Positions 51,991 through 61,537 of a stretch of DNA of 64,000 nt are shown piece after piece. The position numbers were made by a program, and so were the translations under genes. The stretch covers positions 62,001 through 126,000 of the forward strand of contig NZ_LNCD01000145.1 of NCBI RefSeq assembly GCF_001542405.1, given 5' to 3'. The notes under the pieces are model-generated. The model was given only the letters and a program-made list of their open reading frames with translations, did not search any database and was not told the DNA's origin. The DNA is from Rhizobium altiplani. Its GTDB lineage: Bacteria > Pseudomonadota > Alphaproteobacteria > Rhizobiales > Rhizobiaceae. Positions within the stretch are counted from its first letter, which is position 1. Each line of letters starts with the position of its first letter.

Positions 51991-52208
51991 CGCGCCGGTC
52001 CTTAGGATCCGATCTCCCGGTTCGATCAACCCTGAAATTTTGCCTGTCGCGGTGACTGGAAAAGGCGACAAGGTATTGCGCATTAATCGCGCTAGATCTC
52101 TATTAGGGGTAGTGAAGATTGTAAGCCACAGCTCGCTGTTTCATCCTGAGGTGCTCTGATCCCGGCAAGCGCTTATAGTGCACCCCCGCATTTCCTGGAG
52201 TTATAAAG
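51991..52208. other. Non-coding spacer before the site-2 protease
   Basis: No gene recognised. It presumably carries the promoter of the protease gene; the last bases include GGAG just before the ATG. Confidence 0.4.
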
Positions 52209-53345
52209 ATGGGTTGGTCTCTGAATCTCGGCACGATCGCTGGCACGACCATTCGCGTTCACTTCACCTTTCTGCTTTTGCTCGTCTGGATCTGGCTGAT
52301 GCACTACCAGATCGGCGGCACGGCGGCCGCGTGGGAGGGCGTTATCTTTATCCTTGCCGTCTTTGTCTGCGTGGTCCTGCACGAATTCGGCCACATCACA
52401 GCCGCCCGGTATTTTGGCATTCGCACGCCCGACATCACGCTTCTGCCGATCGGCGGCGTGGCCAGGCTCGAACGCATGCCGGAAGAGCCGGGACAGGAGT
52501 TCGCAATCGCGATCGCGGGGCCGCTCGTGAACGTCGCGATCGCCGTGCTGATCTTCATCGCGTTGGGAGGGCCGGCGGCCGTCGAGCAGATGGCGGAGAT
52601 CGAGGATCCACGCACGAATTTTCTCGTCAGGCTGGCGGGCGTCAATGTATTCTTGGTTCTCTTCAACATGATCCCGGCCTTTCCGATGGACGGCGGACGC
52701 GTCCTGCGCGCCGCCTTGGCCTCGCGCCTCTCCTGGTCACGCGCGACCCAGATCGCCGCCACGATCGGACAGGGGCTGGCCTTCGTCTTCGGTTTCGTCG
52801 GGCTCTTCTACAATCCGCTGCTGATCTTCATCGGCATCTTCGTCTATCTCGCCGCGGCGGCGGAAGCACAGAACGCGCAGATCCGGCAGGTGGCGACCAG
52901 CGTGCAGGTCGGGGATGTGATGGTCACGGAGTTCGCCCGGCTGGAACGGTCCGCAACGCTCGACGAGGCGGTCGAGATGCTGCTCGCCACCACGCAGCAC
53001 GAGTTCCCGGTGGTCGACTCCGCCGGCCATCTCGAAGGATTGGTGACCCGCGACGACATGATCCGGGCGTTGAAGGAAAAGGGGCCAGCCGCTCCCGTCA
53101 CCAGCGCAATGCGGAGCGACATTCCCAAGATACATTATCGGAAATCTCTGGAGGAAAGCCTGCGTCTTATGCAGGAGGCAAACGCTCCGGCCGTCGCCGC
53201 GACCGACAATACGGGACGGCTTGTCGGCCTCCTGACACACGAAACCATCGGTGAGATGCTGATGGTCCGTTCGGCCGTCCCGGATGCATTCCGCTTTGGC
53301 CGCCTGCGCGGGAACGGGCCAAGAACCGCTCGACCCAGCGGCTAA
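52209..53345 (+). CDS. Site-2 protease family protein with C-terminal CBS domains
   Basis: 378 residues. Zinc motif HEFGH at 58-62, second metal-site motif PAFPMDGGRV with Asp161, six membrane helices in the first 220 residues, then two CBS domains (about 240-300 and 305-365: DVMVTEFARLERSATLDEAVE and SAMRSDIPKIHYRKSLEESLR). Such rhomboid-like/S2P proteases cut membrane-bound regulators; the CBS pair may sense adenine nucleotides. It is flanked by the LysR fragment (51822) and the full LysR gene (53552). Substrate unknown. Confidence 0.92.
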   Translation: MGWSLNLGTIAGTTIRVHFTFLLLLVWIWLMHYQIGGTAAAWEGVIFILAVFVCVVLHEFGHITAARYFGIRTPDITLLPIGGVARLERMPEEPGQEFAIAIAGPLVNVAIAVLIFIALGGPAAVEQMAEIEDPRTNFLVRLAGVNVFLVLFNMIPAFPMDGGRVLRAALASRLSWSRATQIAATIGQGLAFVFGFVGLFYNPLLIFIGIFVYLAAAAEAQNAQIRQVATSVQVGDVMVTEFARLERSATLDEAVEMLLATTQHEFPVVDSAGHLEGLVTRDDMIRALKEKGPAAPVTSAMRSDIPKIHYRKSLEESLRLMQEANAPAVAATDNTGRLVGLLTHETIGEMLMVRSAVPDAFRFGRLRGNGPRTARPSG

Positions 53346-53551
53346 CTATTCTTGAAGTGACGCGGTAAACCCTGCCGCCTGGGCTTTGGAACAACGGTCG
53401 TCGACGACGTTGCGCGCCATCTCCTCTCGACAAAGCGGCATCAAAACCGGCGTTCTCATGGATGTTCAGTCGGAGCGATCCTGCAAGGCTGAGTGTGTAA
53501 CTCCAGTCTCCTTAATCCGCTCCGAATGGACAACCTCCTGAAAACCCACAG

Positions 53552-54448
53552 CTAGCGTTCCCAGTAGGGAACCGGTCCGTAGATCTCGGCGAGATAGTCG
53601 ATGAACAGCCGTACCTTGGCCGGCAGGAACTGGCGGCTGGGATAGACCGCGGAAAGCGTCACGTTGCGCGATCCTTCGTAGGCAATAAGGATGTGCACCA
53701 ACCGTCCGTCTTGGAGCTCCCTGCCGATGTCCCAGGTGGAGCGCAGCGCGATGCCGAGCCCCGATATGACGGCCTCCCTGATGACCTCGCTTGAATTGGT
53801 GACGAGCATTCCTTCCGGCCGCAGGGAAAGCGGACCCTCCGGCCCCTCCAGCCGCCAGGCATCGTTGTTGTGGGCGGGCAGGCAGCGGTGGTGCTTGAGA
53901 TCTTCGATGGTCTGGGGCGTGCCGTTAGCGGCAAGATAGTCCGGCGATGCGCAGAGCAGGCGACGCACGGGGGCAAGGCGCCGCGCGACGAGGCTTGAGT
54001 CCGTCAGTTCCGCAATACGGATGGCAAGGTCGAAGCCTTCGCCGATGATATCGGTGAATTCGTCGCTGAGCACGAGATTGATCGCCAAACCGGCATGCAT
54101 ATCCATGAAGGATTTCAGGTGCGGGGCGACATGCATGCGTCCGAACGAGGTGGGCGCCGTCACCTTCAGCGTGCCCTGCATCTGCGCCGAGCGTCCGGAA
54201 ATGTAGTATTCGGCCTCCTCGATGCCGGCGAGAATGCCAAGCACGCGATCGTAGAAGCCCTGGCCTGCCTCCGTCAGGGAGATCTGCCGCGTCGTGCGCT
54301 GCAGGAGCCGCGTGCCGAGCCGATCTTCAAGCCGTTTTATCCGCTTCGACACGACCGCCGGCGAAAAGCCGAGAGCCCGGCCGGCAAGCGACATGCTCCC
54401 CGTCGAAACGACCTTTGCGAAAATTTCGAGATCACCGAGATTGGTCAT
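53552..54448 (-). CDS. LysR-family transcriptional regulator
   Basis: 298 residues. HTH MTNLGDLEIFAKVVSTGSMS, LGFSPAVVSKRIKRLEDRLGTRLLQRTT. C-terminal SRQFLPAKVRLFIDYLAEIY is duplicated in the fragment at 51822. It is divergent from glcD with 132 bp between, so a role in glycolate control is possible but unproven. Confidence 0.9.
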   Translation of the reverse strand: MTNLGDLEIFAKVVSTGSMSLAGRALGFSPAVVSKRIKRLEDRLGTRLLQRTTRQISLTEAGQGFYDRVLGILAGIEEAEYYISGRSAQMQGTLKVTAPTSFGRMHVAPHLKSFMDMHAGLAINLVLSDEFTDIIGEGFDLAIRIAELTDSSLVARRLAPVRRLLCASPDYLAANGTPQTIEDLKHHRCLPAHNNDAWRLEGPEGPLSLRPEGMLVTNSSEVIREAVISGLGIALRSTWDIGRELQDGRLVHILIAYEGSRNVTLSAVYPSRQFLPAKVRLFIDYLAEIYGPVPYWER

Positions 54449-54580
54449 TCGTCAGATTGTTTATCCTTTTGGAATAAGTGCTTAGCATTTGCGCCGTAAT
54501 CGGGAAAGTGCTAAGCCCGACTGAGCCGGCAGCGCAGAGGATGTCTCCGGTTTTCGCTGTCGGAGCGAAGGGAGAGAGTC

Positions 54581-56020
54581 ATGTCCGATACTATTTCGTT
54601 TCTCGCCCCACGTGCCGACGTGCTTGCCCGCCGCAGGCAGATCGTCGCAGATCTCATCGACCTGCTGCCGCCGGAATGCCTGGTGCACGAGGCGCGCGAG
54701 TTGATGCCGTTCGAGACCGATGCCTTCGTTTCCTATCGCCGGATGCCGCTTGCTGTTGCCCTGCCGCGGACGACCGCGGAAGTGGCTGCGGTCATGAAAT
54801 ACTGTCATCGCTATGGCGTGCCGGTGGTGCCGCGCGGCGCCGGAACGTCACTCTCGGGCGGAGCAATCCCACAGGAGGATGCGGTCGTCATTTGCGTTTC
54901 CAAGATGAACCGCATTCTCGAAATCGATCTGGCCAACCGCGTGGCGGTCGTCGAAGCCGGCGTGACCAACCTGAATATTTCAGAATCCGTCTCGGCGGAC
55001 GGCTTCTTCTATGCGCCCGATCCGAGCTCACAGCTGGCCTGCACGATCGGCGGCAATATCGGCATGAATTCCGGTGGCGCGCATTGCCTGAAATATGGGG
55101 TGACGACCAACAACCTGCTCGGCGTCAAGATGGTGCTGACCGATGGCACCGTCATCGATTTCGGCGGCAAGGCATTGGACGCCGGAGGCTACGACTTGCT
55201 TGGCCTTGTCTGCGGACATGAGGGCCAGCTTGGGATAGTCACCGAAGCGACTGTCCGCCTGATCGCCAAACCGGAGGGCGCGCGGCCGGTCCTCTTCGGC
55301 TTTGATACGTCCGAGGAGGCGGGATCCTGTGTCGCCGACATCATCGCATCAGGGATCATTCCCGTCGCGATCGAATTCATGGACAAGCCAGCGATCGAAA
55401 TCTGCGAGGCCTTCGCCAAGGCCGGCTATCCGCTGGATGTGGGGGCGCTATTGATCGTCGAGGTCGAAGGATCGGAGGCGGAAATGGACGACATGCTGAA
55501 GAGCATCGTCGAAATCGCGCGCAAGCATGGCGTGAAAACCGTCCGCGAATGCCAGTCGGCAACCGAGGCGGCGCTGATCTGGAAGGGCAGGAAATCCGCC
55601 TTCGGCGCGACTGGCCGGATAGCAGACTATATCTGCATGGACGGAACCGTGCCGCTCAGCCAGCTTTCTTATGTGCTGACGAAAACCTCTGAAATCATCG
55701 ACAGCTATGGGCTTCGCGTCGCCAACGTCTTCCATGCCGGCGATGGCAATATGCATCCGCTGATCCTGTTCAATGCGAATGATCCGGAAGATGCCGCCCG
55801 TGCGGAAGCTGCGGGGATGGAGATCCTGAAGCTCTGTGTCGATGCGGGCGGCTGCCTCACGGGCGAGCATGGTGTCGGCATCGAAAAACGCGACCTGATG
55901 CGTCATCAGTATTCCGAGGCGGACCTGGAGCAGCAGATGGCGGCGCGCGCCGCCTTCGATCCGGCCTGGCTCCTGAACCCCTCCAAGGTTTTCCCGCTCG
56001 AGGGACGTCCGGCCGCATGA
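54581..56020 (+). CDS. glcD: Glycolate oxidase subunit GlcD (FAD-linked)
   Basis: 479 residues. FAD_binding_4 domain PRGAGTSLSGGAIPQ, GGNIGMNSGGAHCLKYG, and the C-terminal FAD-oxidase domain ending HAGDGNMHPLILF, TGEHGVGIEKRDLM. It holds the flavin of the membrane-associated glycolate oxidase that turns glycolate into glyoxylate. GGGAGAG before the ATG. First gene of glcDEF; the stop overlaps glcE (ATGA). Confidence 0.95.
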   Translation: MSDTISFLAPRADVLARRRQIVADLIDLLPPECLVHEARELMPFETDAFVSYRRMPLAVALPRTTAEVAAVMKYCHRYGVPVVPRGAGTSLSGGAIPQEDAVVICVSKMNRILEIDLANRVAVVEAGVTNLNISESVSADGFFYAPDPSSQLACTIGGNIGMNSGGAHCLKYGVTTNNLLGVKMVLTDGTVIDFGGKALDAGGYDLLGLVCGHEGQLGIVTEATVRLIAKPEGARPVLFGFDTSEEAGSCVADIIASGIIPVAIEFMDKPAIEICEAFAKAGYPLDVGALLIVEVEGSEAEMDDMLKSIVEIARKHGVKTVRECQSATEAALIWKGRKSAFGATGRIADYICMDGTVPLSQLSYVLTKTSEIIDSYGLRVANVFHAGDGNMHPLILFNANDPEDAARAEAAGMEILKLCVDAGGCLTGEHGVGIEKRDLMRHQYSEADLEQQMAARAAFDPAWLLNPSKVFPLEGRPAA

Positions 56021-57222
56021 TCGATCTATCGCCCACAACGGACGAAGAGGCCGAGGCAATCGTCCGCAGCCACACCGAGGCCGGCGAGCCGCTGGCGATC
56101 TGCGGCGGCAACACTCGCTCGGGTTTCGGGAACGCCGTGGCGGCGGAAAGCCGCCTGCGGTCGTCCAATCTGCGGGGCATCACGGCCTATAATCCCGGCG
56201 AGATGGTTTTGACCGCTCGCTCGGGAACGCCGTTGTCCGAGATCGAAGCCGCACTCGCCGAGAACGGTCAAATGATGGCCTTTGAGCCCATGGACCATCG
56301 GCCGATCATGGGAACGACAGGTGAGCCGACAATCGGCGGCGTCTTTGCCGCCAATGTCTCGGGGCCGCGCCGTTTCGTCGCCGGCGCTGCGCGCGACAGC
56401 CTGCTTGGCGTGAGCTTCATCAACGGCAAGGGCGAGATCATCAAGGCAGGCGGCCGCGTGATGAAGAACGTCACCGGATTGGATCTCGTCAAGCTGATGG
56501 CTGGCTCGCACGGCACGCTGGGCTTCCTGACGGAAGTAACTTTCCGCGTGCCACCGCGGCCGAGAACCGAAGCAACGATCGTCATCTCGGGGCTGAACGA
56601 TGCGGAGGCCGCCAACGCCATGGCGGCGGCGATGGCGCTGCCGGTCGAAGTCTCCGGCGCCGCACATCTGCCGATGACCGTCGCCTGGAAATTTCTCGAC
56701 AGTACGCTCTCCGAAGGCGAGGGAACCTGTCTCAGGATCGAAGGCCTGCCCGGCTCAGTCGATGCCAGGGCAACCAAGCTCGCCGCAGCCATGGCTGCAT
56801 TCGGATCCGTCACGCGCTTCGAGCAGGCAGACAGTGTCCGTCTCTGGAGAGATATCCGCAATGTCGCGCCCTATGCCGACGGTACGGCTCGACCGGTGTG
56901 GCGCGTCTCCGTCGCCCCAGGGACCGGCCATCAGCTGGTCGCGGCACTTCGCCTCGAAGCCGGTGTTGACGCATACTATGACTGGCAGGGCGGCCTGATC
57001 TGGATGCGGATGGAGGCCGACGCGGATGCGGACCTTTTGCGCCGGTTCATCAAGGCGCTGGGCGGTGGCCATGCGACACTGATCCGCGCACCTGAAAAGA
57101 TGCGATCTGGGATTGCGGCCTTTCAGCCCCAGCAGGAGGCTGTGGCCTTGCTATCGCAGCGACTGAAACTGAAATTCGATCCCGCCGGCATCTTCAATCC
57201 CGGGAAGATGGCAGGAGCTTGA
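56017..57222 (+). CDS. glcE: Glycolate oxidase FAD-binding subunit GlcE
   Basis: 401 residues, FAD_binding_4 type: CGGNTRSGFGNAV, TIGGVFAANVSGPRRF, DLVKLMAGSHGTLGFLTEVTF. Smaller than GlcD and lacking its C-terminal oxidase domain, as usual. It partners GlcD and GlcF. 4-base overlap with glcD, 3-base gap to glcF. Confidence 0.95.
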   Translation: MIDLSPTTDEEAEAIVRSHTEAGEPLAICGGNTRSGFGNAVAAESRLRSSNLRGITAYNPGEMVLTARSGTPLSEIEAALAENGQMMAFEPMDHRPIMGTTGEPTIGGVFAANVSGPRRFVAGAARDSLLGVSFINGKGEIIKAGGRVMKNVTGLDLVKLMAGSHGTLGFLTEVTFRVPPRPRTEATIVISGLNDAEAANAMAAAMALPVEVSGAAHLPMTVAWKFLDSTLSEGEGTCLRIEGLPGSVDARATKLAAAMAAFGSVTRFEQADSVRLWRDIRNVAPYADGTARPVWRVSVAPGTGHQLVAALRLEAGVDAYYDWQGGLIWMRMEADADADLLRRFIKALGGGHATLIRAPEKMRSGIAAFQPQQEAVALLSQRLKLKFDPAGIFNPGKMAGA

Positions 57223-57225
57223 GGC

Positions 57226-58539
57226 ATGCAGACCAATTTCACCCCGGCCCAACTTGCCGACCCGCACGTTGCCGAATCCGAGAAGATCCTGCGCAAATGC
57301 GTGCATTGCGGCTTCTGCACCGCGACCTGTCCGACCTATGTCACGCTCGGCAATGAGCTCGATAGCCCCCGTGGGCGCATCTATCTGATCAAGGACATGC
57401 TGGAAAACGGGCGCCCGGCCGACGCCGAGGTCGTTACCCATATCGACCGCTGCCTCTCCTGTCTCGCCTGCGTAACGACCTGTCCCTCCGGTGTCGATTA
57501 TATGCACCTTGTCGACCATGCGCGGGCGCACATCGAAAAGACCTACAAGCGTCCTTTCATGAACCGGCTCGTGCGCGCCATCCTTGCTGCTGTTCTGCCT
57601 TATCCCGATCGGTTTCGCCTCGCGATCAAGCTGTCGTCAGCGGGGCGGCCGTTCGCAGGTCTTTTAGCGCGCGCGCCCGCATTGAAACCATTTGCCGCGA
57701 TGCTGGCGCTGGCGCCGCGTCGCATTCCTCCCGCCTCCGCCTATGCCGCGGCGGCAAGCCACCCGCCGGTCGGCGAGAAACGCGGTCGCGTCGCGATCTT
57801 GACTGGCTGCGCGCAGCCGGTTCTCGATCCCGGGATCAACGAGGCAACAATCAGGCTCCTGACACGGCTTGGTGTTGAAGTCGTCGTTCCCAAGGGAGAG
57901 GTTTGTTGCGGCTCGCTCGTCCACCACATGGGACGGGAAGAGCAGGCATTGGCGAGCGCACGTGCCAACGTCGATGTGTGGACGCGTGAACTCGAAGAAG
58001 GCGGGCTCGACGCAATCATCATTACCGCTTCCGGCTGCGGCACGACGATCAAGGACTATGGCCATATGCTGCGGCTGGATGCGGCCTATGCCGAAAGGGC
58101 GGCACGCGTTTCGTCCTTGGCGAAGGACATCACGGAATATCTCGCATCGCTCGAGCTCCCCGCGCAGATGCCGAAGGGCATCATCGTCGCCTATCACTCT
58201 GCCTGCTCGATGCAACACGGTCAGAAAATCACGATGGCGCCGAAGCAGCTGTTGAAGGCGGCCGGATTCAATGTCCGCGATCCTGCCGAAGGTCACCTCT
58301 GCTGTGGGTCGGCGGGTACCTACAACATCATGCAATCCGACATTTCCGATGCGCTCAAGACCCGCAAGGCCAAGAACCTCGAAGCAACGAAGCCGCGTGT
58401 GATCGCAACCGGAAATATCGGCTGCATGATGCAGATCGGGACAGAGACGGCGATTCCGATCGTTCACACGGTGCAATTGTTGGATTGGGCCTACGGCGGA
58501 GATATGCCGGAGAAACTAAAGGATCTGCCGCTGGCTTAG
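57226..58539 (+). CDS. glcF: Glycolate oxidase iron-sulfur subunit GlcF
   Basis: 437 residues. Two 4Fe-4S sites: Cys25, 28, 31, 35 (CVHCGFCTATCP) and Cys76, 79, 82, 86 (CLSCLACVTTCP). Two CCG domains follow (VCCGSLVHHMG and LCCGSAGTYN). Passes electrons from GlcDE to the quinone pool. Completes glcDEF. Confidence 0.96.
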   Translation: MQTNFTPAQLADPHVAESEKILRKCVHCGFCTATCPTYVTLGNELDSPRGRIYLIKDMLENGRPADAEVVTHIDRCLSCLACVTTCPSGVDYMHLVDHARAHIEKTYKRPFMNRLVRAILAAVLPYPDRFRLAIKLSSAGRPFAGLLARAPALKPFAAMLALAPRRIPPASAYAAAASHPPVGEKRGRVAILTGCAQPVLDPGINEATIRLLTRLGVEVVVPKGEVCCGSLVHHMGREEQALASARANVDVWTRELEEGGLDAIIITASGCGTTIKDYGHMLRLDAAYAERAARVSSLAKDITEYLASLELPAQMPKGIIVAYHSACSMQHGQKITMAPKQLLKAAGFNVRDPAEGHLCCGSAGTYNIMQSDISDALKTRKAKNLEATKPRVIATGNIGCMMQIGTETAIPIVHTVQLLDWAYGGDMPEKLKDLPLA

Positions 58540-58657
58540 AGGTGCCGGATCGTCCGGTGGTCTCGAAAGCCCATGCATCGCATAGCCCTTGCGCTTGCGA
58601 CCCCGCATCCGCGGTTTGAGATCGGCGACCGGTTGCCCGGCCGCCTAATTGCTTGGC

Positions 58658-59338
58658 TTAGCCGCCGAAAATCGTCCGCAGCACGTCGATGCCGCGATCT
58701 TCGAAGCTGATTTCGCCCTGCTTGTTGCCAGGGCCGACGACGATGACCTTCGTGCCGACGGGCGCACGATCGTAAAGATCGATCACATCCTTGTTCATCA
58801 TGCGGATGCAGCCGGACGACATGTTGAGCCCAATCGACCACGGCTGGTTGGTGCCGTGGATGCGGAAGCTCGTATCGTTGCCGCTCTTGTAGAGATACAT
58901 GGCGCGGGCGCCAAGCGGATTGTCCTCGCCGCCTTCCTGGAAGGTCGGGAGGATGTGGCCCTTCGCCGCCTCGCGAACACGCATCTCAGCCGGGGGCGTC
59001 CAGCCCGGCCATTCTGCCTTGCGGCCGATCTTCACCACGCCCGACCAGCCGAAGCCCTCGCGCCCGACGCCGATGCCATAGCGCGTCGCGCGGTCCTTGG
59101 TTTCGACGAGATACAGGAACTTGTGGTTGGTATCGATGATGATCGTGCCGGGTGCCTCGTTGGTGATGAGGTGCACGCGCTGGCGCTTGAACTGCGGCTT
59201 GACCGACTTCGGCGGTGCGGCGACCCGAACGACAGGCGCGCGATCGTGAGCGGGTGCAATCGGCTGCGCCGAGACCGATGCGGACATGGAAGTGACCAGA
59301 AGGCCGGTGGCCGCAAGAGCCGTCGCGAATTTCAGCAT
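58658..59338 (-). CDS. L,D-transpeptidase (YkuD), exported
   Basis: 226 residues. Signal peptide MLKFATALAATGLLVTSMSA, then a YkuD catalytic domain: HGTNQPWSIG with His161 and SSGCIRM with nucleophile Cys177. The segment KFLYLVETKDRATRYGIGVG is the domain's first strand set. It makes 3-3 peptidoglycan cross-links or links proteins to the wall in the periplasm. ATG 59338 with GAGGGA upstream; a start five codons earlier is less likely. Adjacent paralogue at 59474. Confidence 0.92.
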   Translation of the reverse strand: MLKFATALAATGLLVTSMSASVSAQPIAPAHDRAPVVRVAAPPKSVKPQFKRQRVHLITNEAPGTIIIDTNHKFLYLVETKDRATRYGIGVGREGFGWSGVVKIGRKAEWPGWTPPAEMRVREAAKGHILPTFQEGGEDNPLGARAMYLYKSGNDTSFRIHGTNQPWSIGLNMSSGCIRMMNKDVIDLYDRAPVGTKVIVVGPGNKQGEISFEDRGIDVLRTIFGG

Positions 59339-59473
59339 GGTTGATTCCCTCAAAGCAAAACCGGACCGAAGCTACCCTAACTTCGATCCAGTTCAAGATG
59401 TCGGCGCGGAATGAAACAGCTGCGATGTCTAATTGCAACTATTCTTGGCCGCGCGCCCGATATTCGGGAGCCT

Positions 59474-60214
59474 TTACATGACGATGACGCGGGTTCCAAC
59501 CTTTACCCGCTCGTAAAGGTCAACGACATCCTCGTTGCGTAGCCGGATGCAGCCGGAGGAAACGGCGTTGCCGATCGTCCAGGGGGCGTTGGTACCGTGG
59601 ATGCGGTAGAGCGTCGAACCGAGATACATGGCGCGCGCGCCAAGCGGATTCTCGGGACCGCCGTCCATGCGCGCCGGGAGATAGTGGCCCTTGGCGGCTT
59701 CGCGGCCAACCATTTCGGCTGGCGGCGTCCAGTCCGGCCATTCGGACTTGCGGGTAATCTTGTGCACGCCGGCCCATTCGAAGCCTGGCTTGCCGACGCC
59801 CACTCCGTAACGCCGCGCCTTGCCGCCCTCCATTACCAGGTAAAGGAAGCGGCTGTTGGTATCGATGACGATCGCGCCGGGCCGTTCCTTGGTGTCGTAG
59901 GTGACGATCTGCGGCAGAAATTGCGGCTCAAGCTGGCGGCGGACGACTGGGACGCCGGGATTGATGGCGGACAGCGGTTGCGCCACGGCGGCCGGAGCCC
60001 GGCCGAAGACGCCGGATGTGAACAGACCGCGTTTCGGAAAGGCCGGTTGTCGGTAGACGACGGGACGAACCTTGCCGCCGAGCTGCATGACCCATGGGGC
60101 TGCAAGGTCCGGGCTTAGCACGACCGGCGGGCGCGTTGCATAACGGTCGTCGCCGAGCGCAGCGGTGGAAAAGACGCCGAGCATCGCTGCGGCGAGCAGA
60201 AGGGATTTCATCAT
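59474..60214 (-). CDS. L,D-transpeptidase (YkuD), exported, second copy
   Basis: 246 residues. Signal peptide MMKSLLLAAAMLGVFSTAALG, an unstructured 80-residue linker, then YkuD with His206 and Cys222 (HGTNAPWTIG, SSGCIRLR). It shares the WTPPAEM and GARAMYL blocks with the neighbour at 58658, so the two are tandem paralogues. Start may be the second ATG (60211). Separate promoters, as 135 bp lie between. Confidence 0.92.
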   Translation of the reverse strand: MMKSLLLAAAMLGVFSTAALGDDRYATRPPVVLSPDLAAPWVMQLGGKVRPVVYRQPAFPKRGLFTSGVFGRAPAAVAQPLSAINPGVPVVRRQLEPQFLPQIVTYDTKERPGAIVIDTNSRFLYLVMEGGKARRYGVGVGKPGFEWAGVHKITRKSEWPDWTPPAEMVGREAAKGHYLPARMDGGPENPLGARAMYLGSTLYRIHGTNAPWTIGNAVSSGCIRLRNEDVVDLYERVKVGTRVIVM

Positions 60215-60424
60215 CGGACGGACTCTCTACAAATGGCCGAAAATGCGCGGACGGCAGCGGCCGCCTGCCGCCACGCTGCCACCGTTCCCGCCAGCGAATC
60301 GTAAATTTGAATTCATTCAAGTCCGAAGCGAGAGATAAACTTTTCGTCAGGGTTATCGTTCGGTTTGGAAAGAGAGTTTGCAAATGGTAAAGCCGGATTC
60401 GCAGCACGAAAGCGAAGCGGGATC

Positions 60425-61054
60425 ATGAGCGATACGGGCATCATCATCGGCGAAGACGGCAAGAGCCGTTGTCACTGGCACGCCAACCTCCCGGATTACC
60501 TCAAGTATCACGACGAGGAATGGGGGCGGCCGGTAACGGATGACATCCGCCTCTTCGAGAAGATCTGCCTGGAGGGGTTCCAGTCCGGTCTCTCCTGGCT
60601 CACCATCCTGCGCAAGCGCGAGAATTTCCGCGCTGCCTTTGCCGGCTTCGACTTCGAGAAGGTTGCGCTCTTCGACGACAGCGATATCCAACGCTGCCTC
60701 GCCGATCCCGGCATCGTGCGCCATCGAGGCAAGATCGTCTCGACGATCAACAACGCCCGCCGTGCGATCGAACTGAGGCAGGAGTTCGGGTCGCTCGCCC
60801 GGTATTTCTGGAGCTTCGAGCCCGGTCATAACGATAGGCCAAAGGTGGTCGATCGTGCCACTGTCATGGCCAACCCGACAACGCCGACATCGGTTCTCAT
60901 TTCCAAGAATCTGAAGAAGCGCGGCTGGACGTTTGTCGGCCCAACCACAGTTTATGCCTTCATGCAGGCAATGGGTCTCGTCAACGATCACATCGAAGGT
61001 TGCTTCTGCCGCGTCGAGGTAGAGGCGATGCGCAATGCGCTGGTGCGCCCATGA
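60425..61054 (+). CDS. tag: DNA-3-methyladenine glycosylase I
   Basis: 209 residues. Excises 3-methyladenine from alkylated DNA. Zinc ligands are visible: CHWH at the N-terminus and DHIEGCFC at the C-terminus; the substrate pocket KYHDEEWG and LEGFQSGLSWLTIL are canonical. The ATG at 60425 is chosen because the N-terminal zinc Cys is at the right distance. Its stop overlaps the next gene's ATG (ATGA). Confidence 0.95.
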   Translation: MSDTGIIIGEDGKSRCHWHANLPDYLKYHDEEWGRPVTDDIRLFEKICLEGFQSGLSWLTILRKRENFRAAFAGFDFEKVALFDDSDIQRCLADPGIVRHRGKIVSTINNARRAIELRQEFGSLARYFWSFEPGHNDRPKVVDRATVMANPTTPTSVLISKNLKKRGWTFVGPTTVYAFMQAMGLVNDHIEGCFCRVEVEAMRNALVRP

Positions 61055-61530
61055 AGGCGCTCGCGGCAACCGTCGCATTCTGCCTGGTGGCATCCGTAGC
61101 GTTCGGCCAGTCACCGGAGCTGCAGCCCGGCGAGCGACTGGAGAAGCTGCAGTTTCCGGCTGCAACCATGGAGCTCAAGGGCTGGACGAAGCTCGGCAAC
61201 GGGCGGGTTTACACACTTCCCGTCAAGGCTGGCCAGCATGTGAAGATCAGCTTTGCGACCAAGAGCAAGTTTGCCTTCCTTTCGATCTTCGATCTGGCAA
61301 CGCCCGACGAGGAGGCGATCTTTGGTACCGATGAGGATGGCACCAGCTACACCGTCACAGTGAAGGACAACACCACCTGGCTGCTGCGGCCCTATTATTC
61401 CAAGGCGTCGCCGCGCCGCGGCCTGGGTGCGCCCTACAGCATTCTCGTCGAGCCGCAGGCAACAGCGCCGCAGCCCACGGCTCCGGCTGAACAGCAATCG
61501 CCGTCGCCACTTTTCCCTTCAAGGCAGTAA
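61051..61530 (+). CDS. Exported hypothetical protein downstream of tag
   Basis: 159 residues. Signal peptide MKALAATVAFCLVASVAFG, then a beta-rich domain with GRVYTLPVKAGQHVKISFAT (resembling a pre-peptidase C-terminal/PPC fold) and a proline/glutamine-rich tail. Overlaps the tag stop by four bases, so it is translationally coupled. Function unknown; converges with the HAD gene. Confidence 0.78.
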   Translation: MKALAATVAFCLVASVAFGQSPELQPGERLEKLQFPAATMELKGWTKLGNGRVYTLPVKAGQHVKISFATKSKFAFLSIFDLATPDEEAIFGTDEDGTSYTVTVKDNTTWLLRPYYSKASPRRGLGAPYSILVEPQATAPQPTAPAEQQSPSPLFPSRQ

Positions 61531-61537
61531 TGAGGGG

